From the NCBI RefSeq assembly GCF_000516985.1, contig NW_006917097.1, positions 2,170,001 through 2,234,000 of the forward strand: 64,000 nucleotides of DNA, given 5' to 3'. The stretch is from Pestalotiopsis fici W106-1. Taxonomy: Eukaryota > Ascomycota > Sordariomycetes > Amphisphaeriales > Sporocadaceae. A program made the position numbers and the translations under genes. Below the pieces are notes generated by a model. The model saw nothing but the letters and a program-made list of their open reading frames with translations, had not been told where the DNA came from and did not search any database. Position 1 is the stretch's first letter; every line of letters starts with the position of its first letter. Below, piece after piece: positions 12,028-22,697 of the stretch.

Positions 12028-13899
12028 ATGGCTCTCAGCTTTGGACAAAGACTCCTAGTATGGGCCTTCAAAATTGTCAATGCAGTCGTGCCGTGGCACA
12101 GACTACCGACATGGCTGAGTGTGGTCAACCTGCTCGCCCTCCGTTATGAGCTTCGCGACCAGAACTTGCACGACACTTATGAGGATGAGAACGAGCAGGG
12201 CACAGCCTCGGCACCCGCGATGCCAGAAACGAAATACCTATCGGTCCGCAACTCGGATGGACAGTTCAATGACCTAGAGAGACCAAAGATGGGCGGCCGA
12301 TGCATGCGCTTCGGTCGCAATGTCCCTCGCCAGTTCACCGCGCCGCCCTCTGAGGAGATGCTGCTAACTCCGAGCCCACGTGTCATTAGCGAGAAGCTTT
12401 TGGCCCGCGAGAATGGCGTCTTCAAACCTGCCACCATTGTCAATCTGCTAGCCGCTGCTTGGATCCAGTTTCAAGTGCACGACTGGGCACAACACTTTCG
12501 GAGCGAAAAGACGTGGAATGTGCCATTACCCGATGGGGACAAGTGGTCAGACGGGGACGGTATGAAGATTCACAAGACCCTGGTTGATGAGCCACAGAGT
12601 AAGCAGGATTTGGAGACTCCTGCTTACAAGAACGAAAACACTCACTGGTGGGACGGATCCCAAATTTACGGCTCGTCCGAGCAAGCAACGCGCGAGTTAC
12701 GATCCAAGGCCCAAGATGGCAAACTAGAGGTTGATCTCAAGGGCGGCGCGACTTTTCTTCCTCGTGGCGCTGATGGCATCCCAAAGACTGGCTTCAATGA
12801 GAATTGGTGGCTTGGTCTCGAGCTTCTTCACACGCTCTTTGCCCTGGAGCACAATTCCATCTGCAGCCAACTCCAAGTAACACACCCAACCTGGACAAGC
12901 GATCAGCTATTTGATACGGCACGGCTAATCAACTGTGCTCTCATGGCCAAAATTCATACTGTTGAGTGGACGCCAGCCATTCTCCAACACCCCACCCTCA
13001 AGATTGCCATGAATGCAAACTGGTGGGGTTTGGCTGGTGAGAAGCTGTGGAAGATTGCCGGCCGCATCTCCAAGACAAGTGAAGCCATCAGTGGCATTCC
13101 CGGGTCGGGTCCTGAGCAGTACGCCGCCCCATACTCCTTGACTGAGGAGTTTGTCTCAGTCTACAGGCTTCACCCCTTGATACCAGATGACATTGCCTTT
13201 TTCAAGGTCCGTAGTGGCGCCCACGACACCACAAAGACCATCAAGAGCGTGGCCTTTGAGGAAGCACGTTCCCCTTTTGAGAAGAATGACTTGAGTTTTG
13301 CCGACGTCTTTTACTCCTTTGGCATCAACTACCCTGGCGCCATTACCCACCACAACACTCCAGAGTTTCTCCGCGACCTCTACCTCCCAGATGGCAGACA
13401 CCTAGACATGGGCACCGTGGACATTCTTAGAGACCGCGAGAGAGGTGTCCCAAGATACAATGAGTTCCGAAAGCTCTTCCACATGCCACAGGTCAAGACA
13501 TTTCTCGAGCTGACGGGTGGTGACAAGAAACTCGCCGACCAGGTCAGTGAGGTGTACGGTGGCAAGGTTGAGCTAGTCGACCTACTCGTCGGTTCGCTGT
13601 GTGAGCCGCTGCCAAAGGGCTTTGGATTCAGCGATACGGCGTTCCGCGTCTTTATTCTCATGGCCAGTCGGAGATTGAAGAGTGACAGGTTCATCGCCGG
13701 ACAGTGGAATACCGAGACCTATACCCAGGAGGGGTTGAACTGGGTGCAGAACAACACCATGGTGGACGTGCTGACCCGACACTTTCCCGAGCTCCGTCCG
13801 GCTCTCAATGGTATTGATAATGCGTTTACACCGTGGGCCAAAATTGGTTCGAGCAAGCTTTATGGTGGAAAGGAAACCAATGACGTGCCATTTTCTTAG
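12028..13899 (+). CDS. alpha-dioxygenase-like haem peroxidase
   Basis: An intronless 623-residue protein of the animal haem peroxidase superfamily. It is closest in pattern to plant and bacterial fatty-acid alpha-dioxygenases, which add O2 at C-alpha of fatty acids to give 2-hydroperoxides. Supporting blocks are GGRCMRFGRNVP; WIQFQVHDWAQH with distal His151; NTHWWDGSQIYGSS; NWWLGLELLHTLFALEHNSIC; LMAKIHTVEWTPAIL; and VSVYRLHPLIPDD with Tyr379 as probable radical Tyr and His382 as proximal haem ligand. Only the single dioxygenase domain is present: no P450 partner, so it is not a Ppo-type oxylipin synthase. There is no clear signal peptide; the N-terminal 50 residues are moderately hydrophobic and may associate with membranes. 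ATG 12028 is the first in-frame ATG. AATAAA at 13903-13908 lies just past the stop. The substrate is inferred from the family only. Confidence 0.88.
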   Translation: MALSFGQRLLVWAFKIVNAVVPWHRLPTWLSVVNLLALRYELRDQNLHDTYEDENEQGTASAPAMPETKYLSVRNSDGQFNDLERPKMGGRCMRFGRNVPRQFTAPPSEEMLLTPSPRVISEKLLARENGVFKPATIVNLLAAAWIQFQVHDWAQHFRSEKTWNVPLPDGDKWSDGDGMKIHKTLVDEPQSKQDLETPAYKNENTHWWDGSQIYGSSEQATRELRSKAQDGKLEVDLKGGATFLPRGADGIPKTGFNENWWLGLELLHTLFALEHNSICSQLQVTHPTWTSDQLFDTARLINCALMAKIHTVEWTPAILQHPTLKIAMNANWWGLAGEKLWKIAGRISKTSEAISGIPGSGPEQYAAPYSLTEEFVSVYRLHPLIPDDIAFFKVRSGAHDTTKTIKSVAFEEARSPFEKNDLSFADVFYSFGINYPGAITHHNTPEFLRDLYLPDGRHLDMGTVDILRDRERGVPRYNEFRKLFHMPQVKTFLELTGGDKKLADQVSEVYGGKVELVDLLVGSLCEPLPKGFGFSDTAFRVFILMASRRLKSDRFIAGQWNTETYTQEGLNWVQNNTMVDVLTRHFPELRPALNGIDNAFTPWAKIGSSKLYGGKETNDVPFS

Positions 13900-14726
13900 A
13901 TGAATAAAACACCTAGAGAGCATCGAGATCTTAATGGGATCAAATGCTCATTGGTACTGGGGAACTGGGGACAATAGGCAGCATTGAAGTCAGAAAAATT
14001 CAAAAGAGCAAACCTGAAATTCGAGTACTCCGTAGTCAAATCTGAAAGCACTTCGTAAACACATTTCGGTGCCGACTGTAGGGCAGTGTTTGTCCTACGA
14101 ATCTCGTCGTCTGCTGTTATTTTCTAACTTAGCTTCATGAACGTGACAAGCTATTTCTTCCTTTATGATGGAACATCTCATCGTTTCAGCTGTAGTTCTT
14201 TTGCCATTTCTCATTGACGGTCCCTCCCAACAAACCAGATTACGAGCAAGGAAGCTAAATCGCGATAGTCTCGTTACATCGACACAACTACAAGCGATGT
14301 GCAACTGTACGCTTTGAAACTAGTGATATATTCTCGAATACGAATGATAAAAGGGCAAAACATGGCAATTTGTAACGGATACGAACTGACTCGATCACAA
14401 GCTTTGGTGTTGTGCCGCCGTTAAGACAAAGTTGCGTTCTGTGGAAGCCTCGGACAGGGCAATGTGCGCCCTATGATCTTCCAGATTAGGAGGGACGAGA
14501 GAAAGTTTGTTGCGATATGTCGGGCGCTGTGGACTATTGCAACTTTTCGCGTGCAATACGAAACAATGGAAGCTAGAGGAACCAGATGGCAAGAGCCCAT
14601 GAATGTTTGAACGCACGAGATGTGAAATATTTTGTATGATGAGCTACTTTCAGAAGCACAATTACACTCTCTTCCTGCCTATGGAGCAACCAATTTGTCT
14701 CGACTTGCTAATACCATCAGGGCACC
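13900..14726. other. intergenic between convergent genes
   Basis: A spacer of 830 bp between the dioxygenase stop and the 3' end of the minus-strand membrane-protein gene. Apart from AATAAA at 13903-13908, no feature stands out. Short ORFs are unsupported. Confidence 0.5.
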
Positions 14727-17235
14727 CTATTGCCTGAAGCGCTCCTCTCTATACCCAGTCGGTGAGATCCAGGGCAGATTGGGACTGACTCGGGTCCCGT
14801 AATTTGCGGCATGATCACTGAGAACGCTGTGTGCTGTCGGGAGGATCGGATGCAAAGAGTCTTGTGAATCGTAATATCCAATGGTGTCGGTTGAAGAGTA
14901 TTGGCCAAAGTTATCGGTCAGATCGTCGTCTGCCGATTCTTCGCTTCCTTCTTTGACATAGACCGCGGTCTTTCCATCGGACATATCTAGTTGGAATTTG
15001 GCCCCCAGATCAATGTCTAAACTGCCTATAGTTACTTGAACCACTTCCTGCTCGACTTTGGTCGTCCGGGCGAGGACTGGATGGGCGAGATCTTCTATGT
15101 TCAAACTGGCCAAGCTCGCTTCGGGCGCGGTCGTGGGGGCGGATTCCGTACATCCTGACCACTGCTGTGATCCTGCTCCTTCATGAGCCAGACGGTGAAG
15201 CTGTAAAGTCTCATTTGTCGTCCATTCAAGGTGTTTGTATTGCTTGTACTTGGACCTACTATGGAGACAATCGAAGATAGGCTCCAGGATGAGTGATACA
15301 AGAACAATGAGACCGCCGGTGATATATGTGAAGTAAAGGCCAAATAGGCTGAATGATGTATAGCCGGTGCTTCGAACCTTCTAGAAGTTTTGTGAGAATG
15401 GATAACTACTTCTCAGGATAGTTTTGTGCAACAAAGCAGCGCCCTTGGTATGAATAGCCAACGTACCTGGTTGTAACAGAGGTTTTTTTCATACTGATTG
15501 GTGGGAACATATGATGAATTTCTCAGAATTGGATCAATATGTCCAATAGCAGCGTTGATCATGTTTCCTTGCGTCTTTGCCAGGATCGTATTCCACCACC
15601 CTTGGACATCCAGGTGCCATTGGTTGTTGGGTAAACCATATTGGACGCCGCTGAAAGATGATGAACGAGATGCCAAAGCAGCAGATTTTAGCTCTTTGAC
15701 AGCCCAATCCAGAGCCTCATCTCCGAACCATCCGATCAAAGCTGTCCAAATGAAGTGGGATCCAGTCGAGGTATTCGAAAACGGTCGCTCAGCACCTTGC
15801 CATACATCTGGTACCTTGAATAAGTGAGAAGCACCATTCAACGCATCCAGTGCTGAGGTCAAAGGTCCGCAACCACCCCCGTCCTTGTAGTTTGAATTGC
15901 ACCACTGCCACTGCTCAACACACCCTAGCGGTGATGCGGCGTCCACGGGACGATATAAGGGGCGCGATCCACTGTTTGCGCTTGAAGTCATGCTCCTTTC
16001 TTGGACCGTCGCTCTGTACCAGTCATCATCCAAGGGATCTAAAAAGTATACTCCATTCCCTGATAGAAAGATGATTGATACGTCACCATCGGTTCGAACA
16101 AGTGCGGGAATCGGCAGAAATGCTGATCGCTCTGAGCTGACCTTCCCATTTTCGACTGTGGAATATACACTACTATCGATAATCATCAGTATTGACAAAG
16201 ACAGCTTCAATTTTCTAATCTCAGGGAAATAGAGCACGTATATATCGCGCCAATTTTGACGTACCTGAGGAGCAAATCCCCCGTAATCTGACCTATATAG
16301 TCCTTGGGATATTGGTAGCTCAGATCTTGGACTTGATGAGTGTAATTCAAGGACGTTCGGTTATCCGTGCCTCCATAGTTTTTGGTTCCATAATGATACT
16401 GAGCCCAGGTAACGTTGACTAGGACGACATGACTAACGTATCCTTCTGTCTTGAGTGGAGCACACTCGAGTACATAACGGTATGCTATTCTTTCATTCGG
16501 TGGTGTGTTGAGCCCTAAATGATCATGGCTATCTATATAGCCAGTATCAAGTCGAATATTTGTGTTGTTGCTTCGACAAATATCTCCGCGGAACGGGCAG
16601 CTCCTGTTGGTTTGTATGGTTTCCGTTTTCAACTGTTTGACAACAAACCTGTCGCAATCGAGTACACCACTGCTCTCTTCTGAGTAACACTGCTGGACGT
16701 AGTTTGCGGCGTCTGTATATGCCCTCGAAACGTATTGGACGAAGGCCTCAAAGCTGTCCAAGCCTGATCCCACAGACATGCTGACTATGCCACAATTATT
16801 GCCATCAATCAAGACCTCATCACTTATGCCACTCGAGATTCGAGAAGAAAATCCACCGGCCACAGTAAATGCAGCGACGATGAATATGGTGAAACCGAAT
16901 AATGGCAGAAGTGTGCTCAGTTTGGCATGCTTTCGAGCATGCCAGCTCTTGACGAGGGAGAACAGCGTAACCAAGGCTGATTCCATGGAGGCGGCATTGC
17001 GCAAGAGCACTTGTCGCTGATGATGAATCGCGCCCTTGGGCTCTGGCGTAGAATGAATTCGGTGCAGAAAGAAACAACAGATTCTCCAGAAACGTGTGGC
17101 AACAAAGGGAATGAAAAAGGCGGTAAACGCAATCAGGAGATTCCCGTATTCTCGAGTTGTGGTAAGAGTAGCTCCCATCACGGCTCCTCGGGACCAGTTG
17201 GTCCACACACCGAGATAGACTTGCATATTATTCAT
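14727..17235 (-). CDS. large three-pass membrane protein with Cys-rich ectodomain, function unknown
   Basis: Exons are 17235-16265, 16214-15467 and 15380-14727, 790 residues. The N-terminus reads VWTNWSRGAVMGATLT, then TM1 (LLIAFTAFFIPFVATRFW), a short basic loop, and TM2 (LPLFGFTIFIVAAFTVAGGF). About 400 residues follow that look extracellular, with many Cys and N-glycosylation sequons (NRT, NYT, NVT, NSS, NTS). TM3 is SLFGLYFTYITGGLIVLVSLI, and the cytosolic tail is acidic. Intron 1 is 50 nt: its acceptor in attag joins GDLLLR to KLKLS. Intron 2 (86 nt) joins LCYNQ to KVRSTGY. The pattern matches an expanded Sordariomycete family of unknown role that I recall only as hypothetical proteins. 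The topology is a prediction by eye. No neighbour suggests a pathway. Confidence 0.78.
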
Positions 17236-19366
17236 ATTGACTAGTTTTGGATCTTGCGATGGTCGAAAATCTTCATAGCGTCGCCGAACAAGGGGTACAA
17301 GAGGAGAAATTTGAAGAATAAGGTTCAGTCAAGGATAGGCCCAGGGACAAGAAGCATCTCATAATTATGCCGACACTGGATTTTCAAAATTCTTTCTCTT
17401 GCATCAGGAGATTCTTGGTTCACCGAAGCTGGGTCTATATGTACTCCATGACTACTATCATATTTGATGGCATTCGAGAGCTGCTGGGGTTTACAATGTA
17501 GGTGCTTCCACGAAAGCTGAACTCTCGCCGGATTTTGGGATAACCAAACCCCCACGAGACAAGATTTTACTATAATAAAACAGCAATGTAGGTGTTTTCG
17601 GGCCAAATTCCATCTAAGCCCCAGCTTGGGGGTTATGCATATTATGATTCCTGCCTGTCTGAATTATGCCCCCTGCATCACAGTTCAGCGGGCAGCCTTA
17701 TTGCCGCTTTGCATGCCAAGACGACTTTTGGCAACGTACATTCTTCTTTATGCATTGCGAGTCATTCATTAAGTGTTTGCTTCGCATGGCTTCTTTATAC
17801 TTGCTTAGTGTTGGCAGTCAAAAACCCAACTCCGGTCGTTGATATGTATTGAGCCTAAATATTGGGAGTTTTCTACGCAGCGTCTAATAAGACGAGTTCC
17901 TCCTCACTATTGTAAACCCGTAATGGTCCATCAACCCCGCAAATCGAGACTGGAACAAGAAAGCATTGATGAAAGTGCAAATAGTCCTACGACGGCTGTA
18001 CAGGAATATCTCTCGTCAGGCTTGGCCAGATTCTTCGTCGCTATTCAGTTCATAATACATCTTGGAGTCGTTCAAATCGTTCCACATACTTTTTGCTCTA
18101 CAAAAATGAATGCTGGTAAAAATAGTCATGCACTCACTCTCCACACCCCAAGCTGTATCAGCCCCCATTTTGAACATGAAAACCCCCAGTGGTATTGCCT
18201 GCATCAGCTGCATAATATTTATAGCAAGAACCCCATTCATGCATATTGCCCAAAAGATAAGCCGCCCTATTTATGCAAGCGTGATCATCACTGAACCACC
18301 CACAGCAGAGGTGCATCACGTTTTATAGGCTGGCTGGGATGGTCCTCATTGCTCAAGGACAGTATGGTGATGAGCAAAGAGAGACCATTGGACCGTAGAG
18401 GCATTAGCAGCTGTGAGTGCAGTATCCGCTTATTGGGGGTATCAGGTCACTACCAGCATCATCTGCTATGCAGTCTCGGTGTCTTCGGAGTTGCTCTTTT
18501 GGTGTCCAGAACCGTTAGCTGCAATTTGTTTCCCCTTCGGCTTCGGGAATGCTAGAGAATGTAGATTCTGCTATAGTAAAGGATCTTCCGCCTCGAATTC
18601 ATTGATTCAATGGGCAGTCACTGTTAGATGGGATATCCTGGCCTTGGCTCCCCGATGGACTGCATAGATAGCAGCGAGCTCGTACCTCTAAGGTCACTAG
18701 AGTTCCCAGCCAATGGAATCAATAATCTTCGAAGTGATCTTATCAGGGCACTCCCCGACCTTTACGGTATTCATCGACGACAATATTCTTCTCACTGACG
18801 ACCTCGCGGTAGCTATTGCCACGTCCGACAGGCACTACAACACAACCTCGAAGTGGAACAGATCTAGCCATATCAGAACTCGTGGAATGAAGCCAAACAT
18901 AAAAACGAGGAGTTTTAGCCGTGAACGCAACTCCATTTGGATACTCAGGACTTCCCAAAGGGGCAACTGGGTTCCTGATTCTGCGTTGCACCAAAATCAG
19001 CGGCCTTGAGACTTGCTGTGCACGTGTACACACGTTGCTGCCACATGGAACGTGCAACAAGTAGAAATAACACGGACTCAATGTTTCCTGACAGGCAGCG
19101 AGCATCACAGCAAGGGTTCAGCTTCAAACTTGTCACTTTGCTCGTGTTGACACATATTTCGTCATGAATGTAACGACTGGAGGAGGCCAAAGGTTCACAA
19201 AGTGGTCGGCGGCTCCGACCACATAGAGAATTGTTTATAGTGACTGCTACTTTATGTAAATGATCAAACATATAACAAAGTCAACATTCGCACTTCAAGT
19301 TTCTTCATACTTGGTGAGCAACAGCCCGAAATCATCCGCCAAAGAATCAGTGCATATCATTTCAAG
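17236..19366. other. intergenic, possible gene remnant
   Basis: A stretch of 2.1 kb between the start of the membrane-protein gene and the chitosanase gene. No complete gene can be supported. A minus-strand frame at 18016-18330 has membrane-protein character but is interrupted by TAA (separate entry). Confidence 0.5.
18016..18330 (-). pseudogene. possible remnant of a membrane-protein gene
   Basis: Read on the minus strand, one frame gives AVGGSVMITLA, a TAA, then IGRLIFWAICMNGVL, followed by more hydrophobic sequence and a charged tail ending at TGA 18016. That is one long hydrophobic segment and a hydrophilic C-terminus split by one stop. A C-to-T change of CAA to TAA would explain the stop and would fit RIP-type decay, but an intron acceptor (aaatag) directly after it could also skip it. 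No family is recognised and chance is not excluded. Confidence 0.22.
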
Positions 19367-20666
19367 ATGCGCGCGCGAAATATTGTAGTCCTCATTTCCT
19401 CGGCATCATGGCCCAGAGCCATGGCGCGCTCAAACATGGTGCCGAGCAACATCAGGGAGTTTTACAATGGCCTCCTTCGCAACCGCACATGCACCAACAA
19501 ACTGGCCACGGGCTTTTACAGCACTATTCCAGGAACCAATTGTAAGATCTCATTCAAAACTGCAAAAGAGAATTCTATCAAAGCTAACCCAGATGCTCTC
19601 ACCTCTGCTTTTCAGCCTTCTCCTACTGTGGCGACCATCTCGCCGACTATAATGTCGTCTACATCCAGGGAACCAATGCCCAGCTGGCCGACATGGACGT
19701 AGACTGCGACGGCGCGATCCAAAGCGGCAGCGCCGAAAACGACGGCCGCTGTCCCTCAAGTAGCCCGTACCGGTCCAGCCAGACGGCTTTCCGTGACACT
19801 GTCCAGAGCTACGGCAAAGGGATACAAGATCTGGACCCTAATATTCATTCGTTCATTGTGTTTGGTAATGATTTCAACAGAGGCGATGTTGGTGGGCCTG
19901 GAAACGGAGGGCCTGGTGGCCCCGGAAGTGGTGGCCCCCCTGGCCATGGCGGCGGCGGCGGTCCTCCAGGTCATGGTGGCGGTGGAGGTCCTCCCGGTCA
20001 TGGTGGCGGTGGAGGTCCTCCCGGACACGGAGGAGGTGGCGGTCCTCCAGGACATGGCGGTCCACCAGGTGGTGGTCATGGAGGACCTGGAGGTGGTAGT
20101 GGAGGCGGTCACGGCGGCGGAGGCCATGGCGGAGGTGGCTGGGGAGGCGGTCGGGGAGGCCACGGCGTACAGGAAGTGGCTGCCATTTCTTTCGACCCCA
20201 AGAACTACGGCATCCAGCCCTTGAGCGTCATGGCAGTCGTCTGTGATAACAAGCTGGTATGTTGCTTGGTCCCTCTCTACTTGTTGTCTTTTCTTGAGAA
20301 TAATGCCTTCTTCAATCTTTGATACCATTCTGCTTACACAAAAGTGGGAATTAGTTCTACGGCGTCTGGGGCGACACTGCAGCAGCCGACCCTCCCCTTG
20401 TAGGCGCGGCCTCTATCTCGCTCGCAACGGCCTGCTTTGGTCGCGGCATGTCTAACGAAGAAGGACATGATGCCAAGGATGTTCTCTACATTGCGTTTCC
20501 TGGAGCCGACGCCGTTCCTGGTAGAGACGGCGCCGCATGGAGAGCCAATACTTGGACTAATTTCCATGAGAGTATCGCCGCGCTCGGCGATCGGCTCATC
20601 CAGCGGATCCCGGGGTCAGGCAACTGGACCCGGCCTCCGAGCTACTCGATGACGACCGCTGGATAA
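19367..20666 (+). CDS. GH75 chitosanase-like protein with Gly-rich insertion, catalytic Glu apparently replaced
   Basis: Fungal GH75 enzymes cleave chitosan and are secreted. Exons are 19367-19541, 19616-20256 and 20355-20666, giving 375 residues. Family blocks are present: VPSNIREFYN, SYCGDHL, DMDVDCDG (84-91), YGKGIQDLDPNIHSFIVFGND, FDPKNYGIQPLSVMAVVCDNKL, FYGVWGDT (273-280), ASISLATACF and GHDAKDVLYIAF. Two things are odd. Residues 148-242, between FGND and FDPKNYG, are an insertion of Gly/Pro/His repeats including five PPGHG units. The motif that I recall as VGEASIS, whose Glu pairs with the Asp of GDT in catalysis, reads VGAASIS (Ala290), with two residues missing before it. The N-terminal hydrophobic stretch (IVVLISSASWPRAMA) is a weak signal peptide. 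Fold assignment is firm; activity is doubtful. Confidence 0.85.
19882..20166 (+). repeat. Gly/Pro/His-coding minisatellite inside the GH75 gene
   Basis: Imperfect tandem units of roughly 27 nt (ggtggcggtggaggtcctcc type) encode GGGGPPGHG. They grade into GGGHGG and GGGWGGG units. The whole block is in frame with the flanking catalytic domain. Units differ at third positions (cct/cca, ggt/ggc/gga), so the protein repeat appears maintained. Confidence 0.85.
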
Positions 20667-20992
20667 GCGAGTACGGTTACGAGATATCCGCCTATCGTAT
20701 TACGAGGATTATGTAAAGGGATTCGAGATTGCAGATGGGACTTAACCCTGGCAACTGGGTTACGCGACCCTGCACAAGCCTGGGGGTTAGGGTTAGAATG
20801 AAGCCAGTCAGAGGATTACACGTCGGACAAAGCCACTCTTTTATTTCTTTCTTAGTGTTCGAGACTGGGGACATGGACAGTATCTGTAGACATTCGTTTC
20901 TATCTACTTATGATTTTGTCTTGTGTGGGGATTTCATTATCTAAAGGCAGGGGATGGACAACCTTGTATGCCAGCCCCATACCTATGGCATA
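20667..20992. other. convergent intergenic spacer with telomere-like repeat
   Basis: A spacer of 326 bp between the chitosanase-like stop and the S28 peptidase stop. It contains gggttagggttag at 20784-20796, just over two units of the fungal telomere repeat TTAGGG. Confidence 0.6.
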
Positions 20993-22697
20993 TTAGACAA
21001 ACGCAGCTCTCCAATCGGCAAAGCCGTCCAGCCACTTCTTGACGGTTCGAATTTCCCACTTGTGCGCCTCGCGTATAAACTGGGGCTCAGCCTCGACATT
21101 GAGAATGCCGTAGCTGTCCCAGTGGTGGCCGGCGCCAGTAATGAGGTAGTGTGGATGGAGATCAGTACTCTCTGGCCGTGGTTGGGGAGCAAAGTCCGAG
21201 TGGAAGCACAGGTCCTTCCAAACGTCCTGATCGCCGTCAATGAAGGCCAGACGGTCAGCCTGGAGGTTGAAGCCGCCAAGGGAGTTGAGAATGTCTAGAG
21301 CGGGTGAAGCCGGGATCTTGTTGTACTCGCCATCCGGGAAGGCCCAGGTGCACCACTGCTGCTCGTACGAAGTATCAATGACGCGCGAGAGGAGCGTCGA
21401 TCCCGTCTTTGGAGCGTCGATATATGCACCCTGCTCGGTGCAGCTTGTGTAGACATATGAGCGAGTGCCGGAATTGGACACGTCGGCCCACCAGCTGGCG
21501 TTCTGCGTGCCCCAGCAGTCGTTGCTGTTGTAATCTCCGTTGAAGCAATTTGGGAGCAGATACTTCTTGATGTAGTCAGCGTAACCACCAAGGCCATCCC
21601 AGGCTTGACCATTGGTGTAGTTGGCAAACGTGTAGTCAACCTGAGTGATTTCTTCTGGAGCATTGACATCGGTCACGTTACCGCAGAAGTCGAAAAAGTC
21701 ATTGGAACCGTAGGTGGAGTTCCAGTTGAGTTCTTGCCAAGTGTTGGCCAAGTAGAACCCAGGATTGCCAATCGGGTTGGCAATCGCCGTGGCAAAATCA
21801 CGATCGTCAGTCAGTGACTCGAGACCAAAGAGCGACTTGAACGCGTCCACAGCGGGCCTGTTACCGGCATCGACAAGGGCGTCAAAGTTGTCGACGATGC
21901 GACTGATGCGAGTCACGCAGTCTTGAGGTGCGAATTTCTGAATCGGGTCATACCAGTCCGGGTAGCCAACTGTCAGGTAGACGGGAGCACTCGAGGCAAT
22001 GCCTCCGTAGAGAATGTCACCGTGCAGCTTGATGGAAAAGGCAGTCTCGGCGCCGGCTAGACTACCACCATAGAGAATCCATGGGGTGTTGGGAGCAGTC
22101 AGATCATCATCAATGCCGGCAAACTTGGCGTTTTGAGCAAAGTAGGCAAAGTCGGCGACAGTCTGCTCGTTAGACAGATAGGCCAGCTCGTCGGTAGTCG
22201 ATGTGTTGTACGGGTAGCTTGTTCCATAGTAACGGTTCTCGATGATGACACCCAGTCCTCCAAAAGCCTCCATGAGAATCTGAATGATGCCAGTCTGCAT
22301 GTTGGACCATCGGCTGCGACCACTAGTCTCACCTCCAATGTACAGGAAGACGGGGCCACCTTTTTGTGCTCATATCAGCACTCAATTGCGTCATCCAAGA
22401 TGGAGTTGTATTGAGGAGAGGGGAGAAAAAGAAAGTTTTACCTGGCTTGTAGTACGAATTGTCGAAATAGTACGTCTGCTTAAACGTGTCGTTGGTATGA
22501 GGCAGATACCTGTCGCTGGTGGGAAAGTGGTCAATCTTCTGGTCGAAGTAATAGGCATCGTAAGAGGCCGGGCGACTGGCTGCAGCCTGTCGTGCCGCAA
22601 TCTGAGGAGCAAGCGGCATGTTCTTGACATGCCTGGCGCCGACAAAGACAGGCAGCATTGAAGCCACCAGGCCCATGACTGCCATAGACACCCTCAT
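20993..22697 (-). CDS. secreted serine carboxypeptidase-like peptidase, MEROPS S28
   Basis: S28 enzymes (lysosomal Pro-X carboxypeptidase/DPP2 type; fungal members are secreted acid prolyl peptidases) cleave after Pro. Exons are 22697-22442 and 22359-20993, 540 residues. A signal peptide is visible (MRVSMAVMGLVASMLPVFVGA). The mature protein has YFDQKIDHF, GPVFLYIGGE, VIIENRYYGTSYP and the triad: Ser185 in GGSLAG, Asp464 in DGDQDVW and His497 in GAGHHW. Several N-x-S/T sites fit secretion. The intron (82 nt) interrupts the Gly-Gly-Pro before FLYIGGE; its acceptor aaaaag is weak but restores the conserved block exactly. It sits tail-to-tail with the chitosanase-like gene, so two putatively secreted hydrolases are adjacent; co-regulation is not shown. 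Function is confident at the family level, exact specificity is not. Confidence 0.93.

Noticed and set aside
12028..13899. Annotation as a Ppo-type linoleate dioxygenase/P450 fusion
   Set aside because: Only one peroxidase domain is present and its motifs follow the alpha-dioxygenase pattern; there is no P450 domain in or next to the gene.
18743..19108. Minus-strand ORF of 121 codons
   Set aside because: Composition is plausible but there are no conserved motifs, its flanks are closed by stops in frame, and no splice model extends it.
19882..20166. Regular repeat considered as a CRISPR-like or satellite array
   Set aside because: Units are contiguous without spacers and stay in frame with the GH75 domain, so it is a coding minisatellite.
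8775..20666. Secondary-metabolite or virulence cluster around the dioxygenase
   Set aside because: No polyketide synthase, peptide synthetase, terpene cyclase or typical tailoring set; neighbours are unrelated membrane proteins and a hydrolase.
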